Shown here: positions 5,521 to 5,826 of the stretch, in pieces
How positions within the stretch are numbered: position 1 is the stretch's first letter
Layout: every line of letters begins with the position of its first letter
Origin: an uncultured Mesorhizobium sp.
GTDB lineage: Bacteria; Pseudomonadota; Alphaproteobacteria; Rhizobiales; Rhizobiaceae
Length of the DNA: 5,826 bases
Direction of reading: 5' to 3'
NCBI GenBank assembly: GCA_950071955.1
Contig: CATMOC010000266.1
Span: 1-5,826, forward strand
Program-made: the position numbers and the translations under genes
Notes under the pieces: generated by a model
The model's database searches: none
Seen by the model: the letters and a program-made list of their open reading frames with translations, nothing else
Told to the model about the DNA's origin: nothing

Positions 5521-5826
5521 GGGGCCTTGCCTTCCGCCAAAAGGCTGCGCGCAGCCTCCGCCAATTCTGGTACCGATTTCAGGGCCGTGTCCCAGACCTG
5601 TTCCACATCCAGATCGAAATAGCCGTGGACGTATCGATTCCTGGCAAGGTAGGCATCCGTCAGACGCAGAGATGGAAAGCGCCGATCCATTTCGCCGTCG
5701 ATCTCCAGGATCTTGCGGGTGCGGTCGGGCTTCATGATCTGGCTGAGCCCTGCCAGCCCGAGACGGATGCCGACGCCCCAGAACCCCCACCACAGCCCGA
5801 AGACGAGCCACGGATTCCCGCCGGCG
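5517..5826 (-). CDS. Unknown protein, C-terminal part: membrane-like segment plus HEPN/DUF86-like motif (5' end cut)
   Basis: The frame is open from the right edge to the TGA at 5519-5517; 102 codons are visible. The first part, NPWLVFGLWWGFWGVGIRLG and the following LAGLSQIM, looks like one Trp/Gly-rich membrane helix. After a basic stretch (KPDRTRK) comes a soluble segment with ARNRYVHGYFDLDVEQVW. That RNxxxHxYFxxDxxxVW pattern, and the P-to-H spacing in PSLRLTDAYLARNRYVH, match the second half of DUF86/HepT-type HEPN domains, whose R-x4-6-H is the RNase site. The first HEPN helices are not recognisable: the membrane-like segment is where they should be. It could therefore be a diverged HEPN-like protein, an unrelated membrane protein with a chance motif, or a remodelled gene. 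ATG 5735 would give a 72-residue soluble form but has only a weak ribosome site. The stop overlaps the yidD GTG. Confidence 0.65.
   Translation of the reverse strand, partial: AGGNPWLVFGLWWGFWGVGIRLGLAGLSQIMKPDRTRKILEIDGEMDRRFPSLRLTDAYLARNRYVHGYFDLDVEQVWDTALKSVPELAEAARSLLAEGKAP

Noticed and set aside
5521..5811. A longer YidD starting near 5811
   Set aside because: This part reads through the coding sequence of the upstream gene in another frame; the family begins shortly before the CRHMPTC block and GTG 5520 has a good ribosome site.

Overview
This 5.8 kb window is a GC-rich chromosomal segment that reads like the core genome of an alphaproteobacterium, most likely Hyphomicrobiales and perhaps near Mesorhizobium or Aminobacter. 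That placement comes from base composition, from the HRYEPSG form of ThrRS motif 2, and from general resemblance of the proteins; no search was possible. I see no rRNA, tRNA, CRISPR array, insertion sequence, phage gene or other mobile element.

Layout, left to right. (1) Minus strand, cut by the left edge: a YdjA-type flavin nitroreductase, best started at a TTG. (2) A short divergent spacer with an inverted repeat, then a plus-strand gene for an exported protein of unknown function built from three tandem beta-rich repeats. (3) Converging on it with only 12 bases between the stops, a minus-strand run that fills the rest of the window. In transcription order this run is: the C-terminal part of an unknown protein (membrane-like segment plus a HEPN/DUF86-like RNxxxH motif, cut by the right edge); yidD, overlapping it by 4 bases as GTGA; a single-repeat YegP/DUF1508 protein; thrS; and a lysophospholipid-acyltransferase-like protein.

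The clear functional themes are translation (ThrRS) and the envelope (YidD, the acyltransferase, the exported repeat protein). Nothing proves they act together. The same-strand order and short gaps suggest partial co-transcription, but the 192-base gap before thrS probably holds thrS's own promoter and leader.

The most interesting non-coding signal is that thrS leader. A bulged hairpin just upstream of the Shine-Dalgarno sequence shows CGU, a threonine anticodon, in its loop, a layout like the autoregulatory operator of E. coli thrS. Further upstream lie a second hairpin and a perfect 16-base palindrome. The next most interesting item is the unknown protein upstream of yidD. I found no convincing multi-gene novel system; the rest is ordinary core-genome content.
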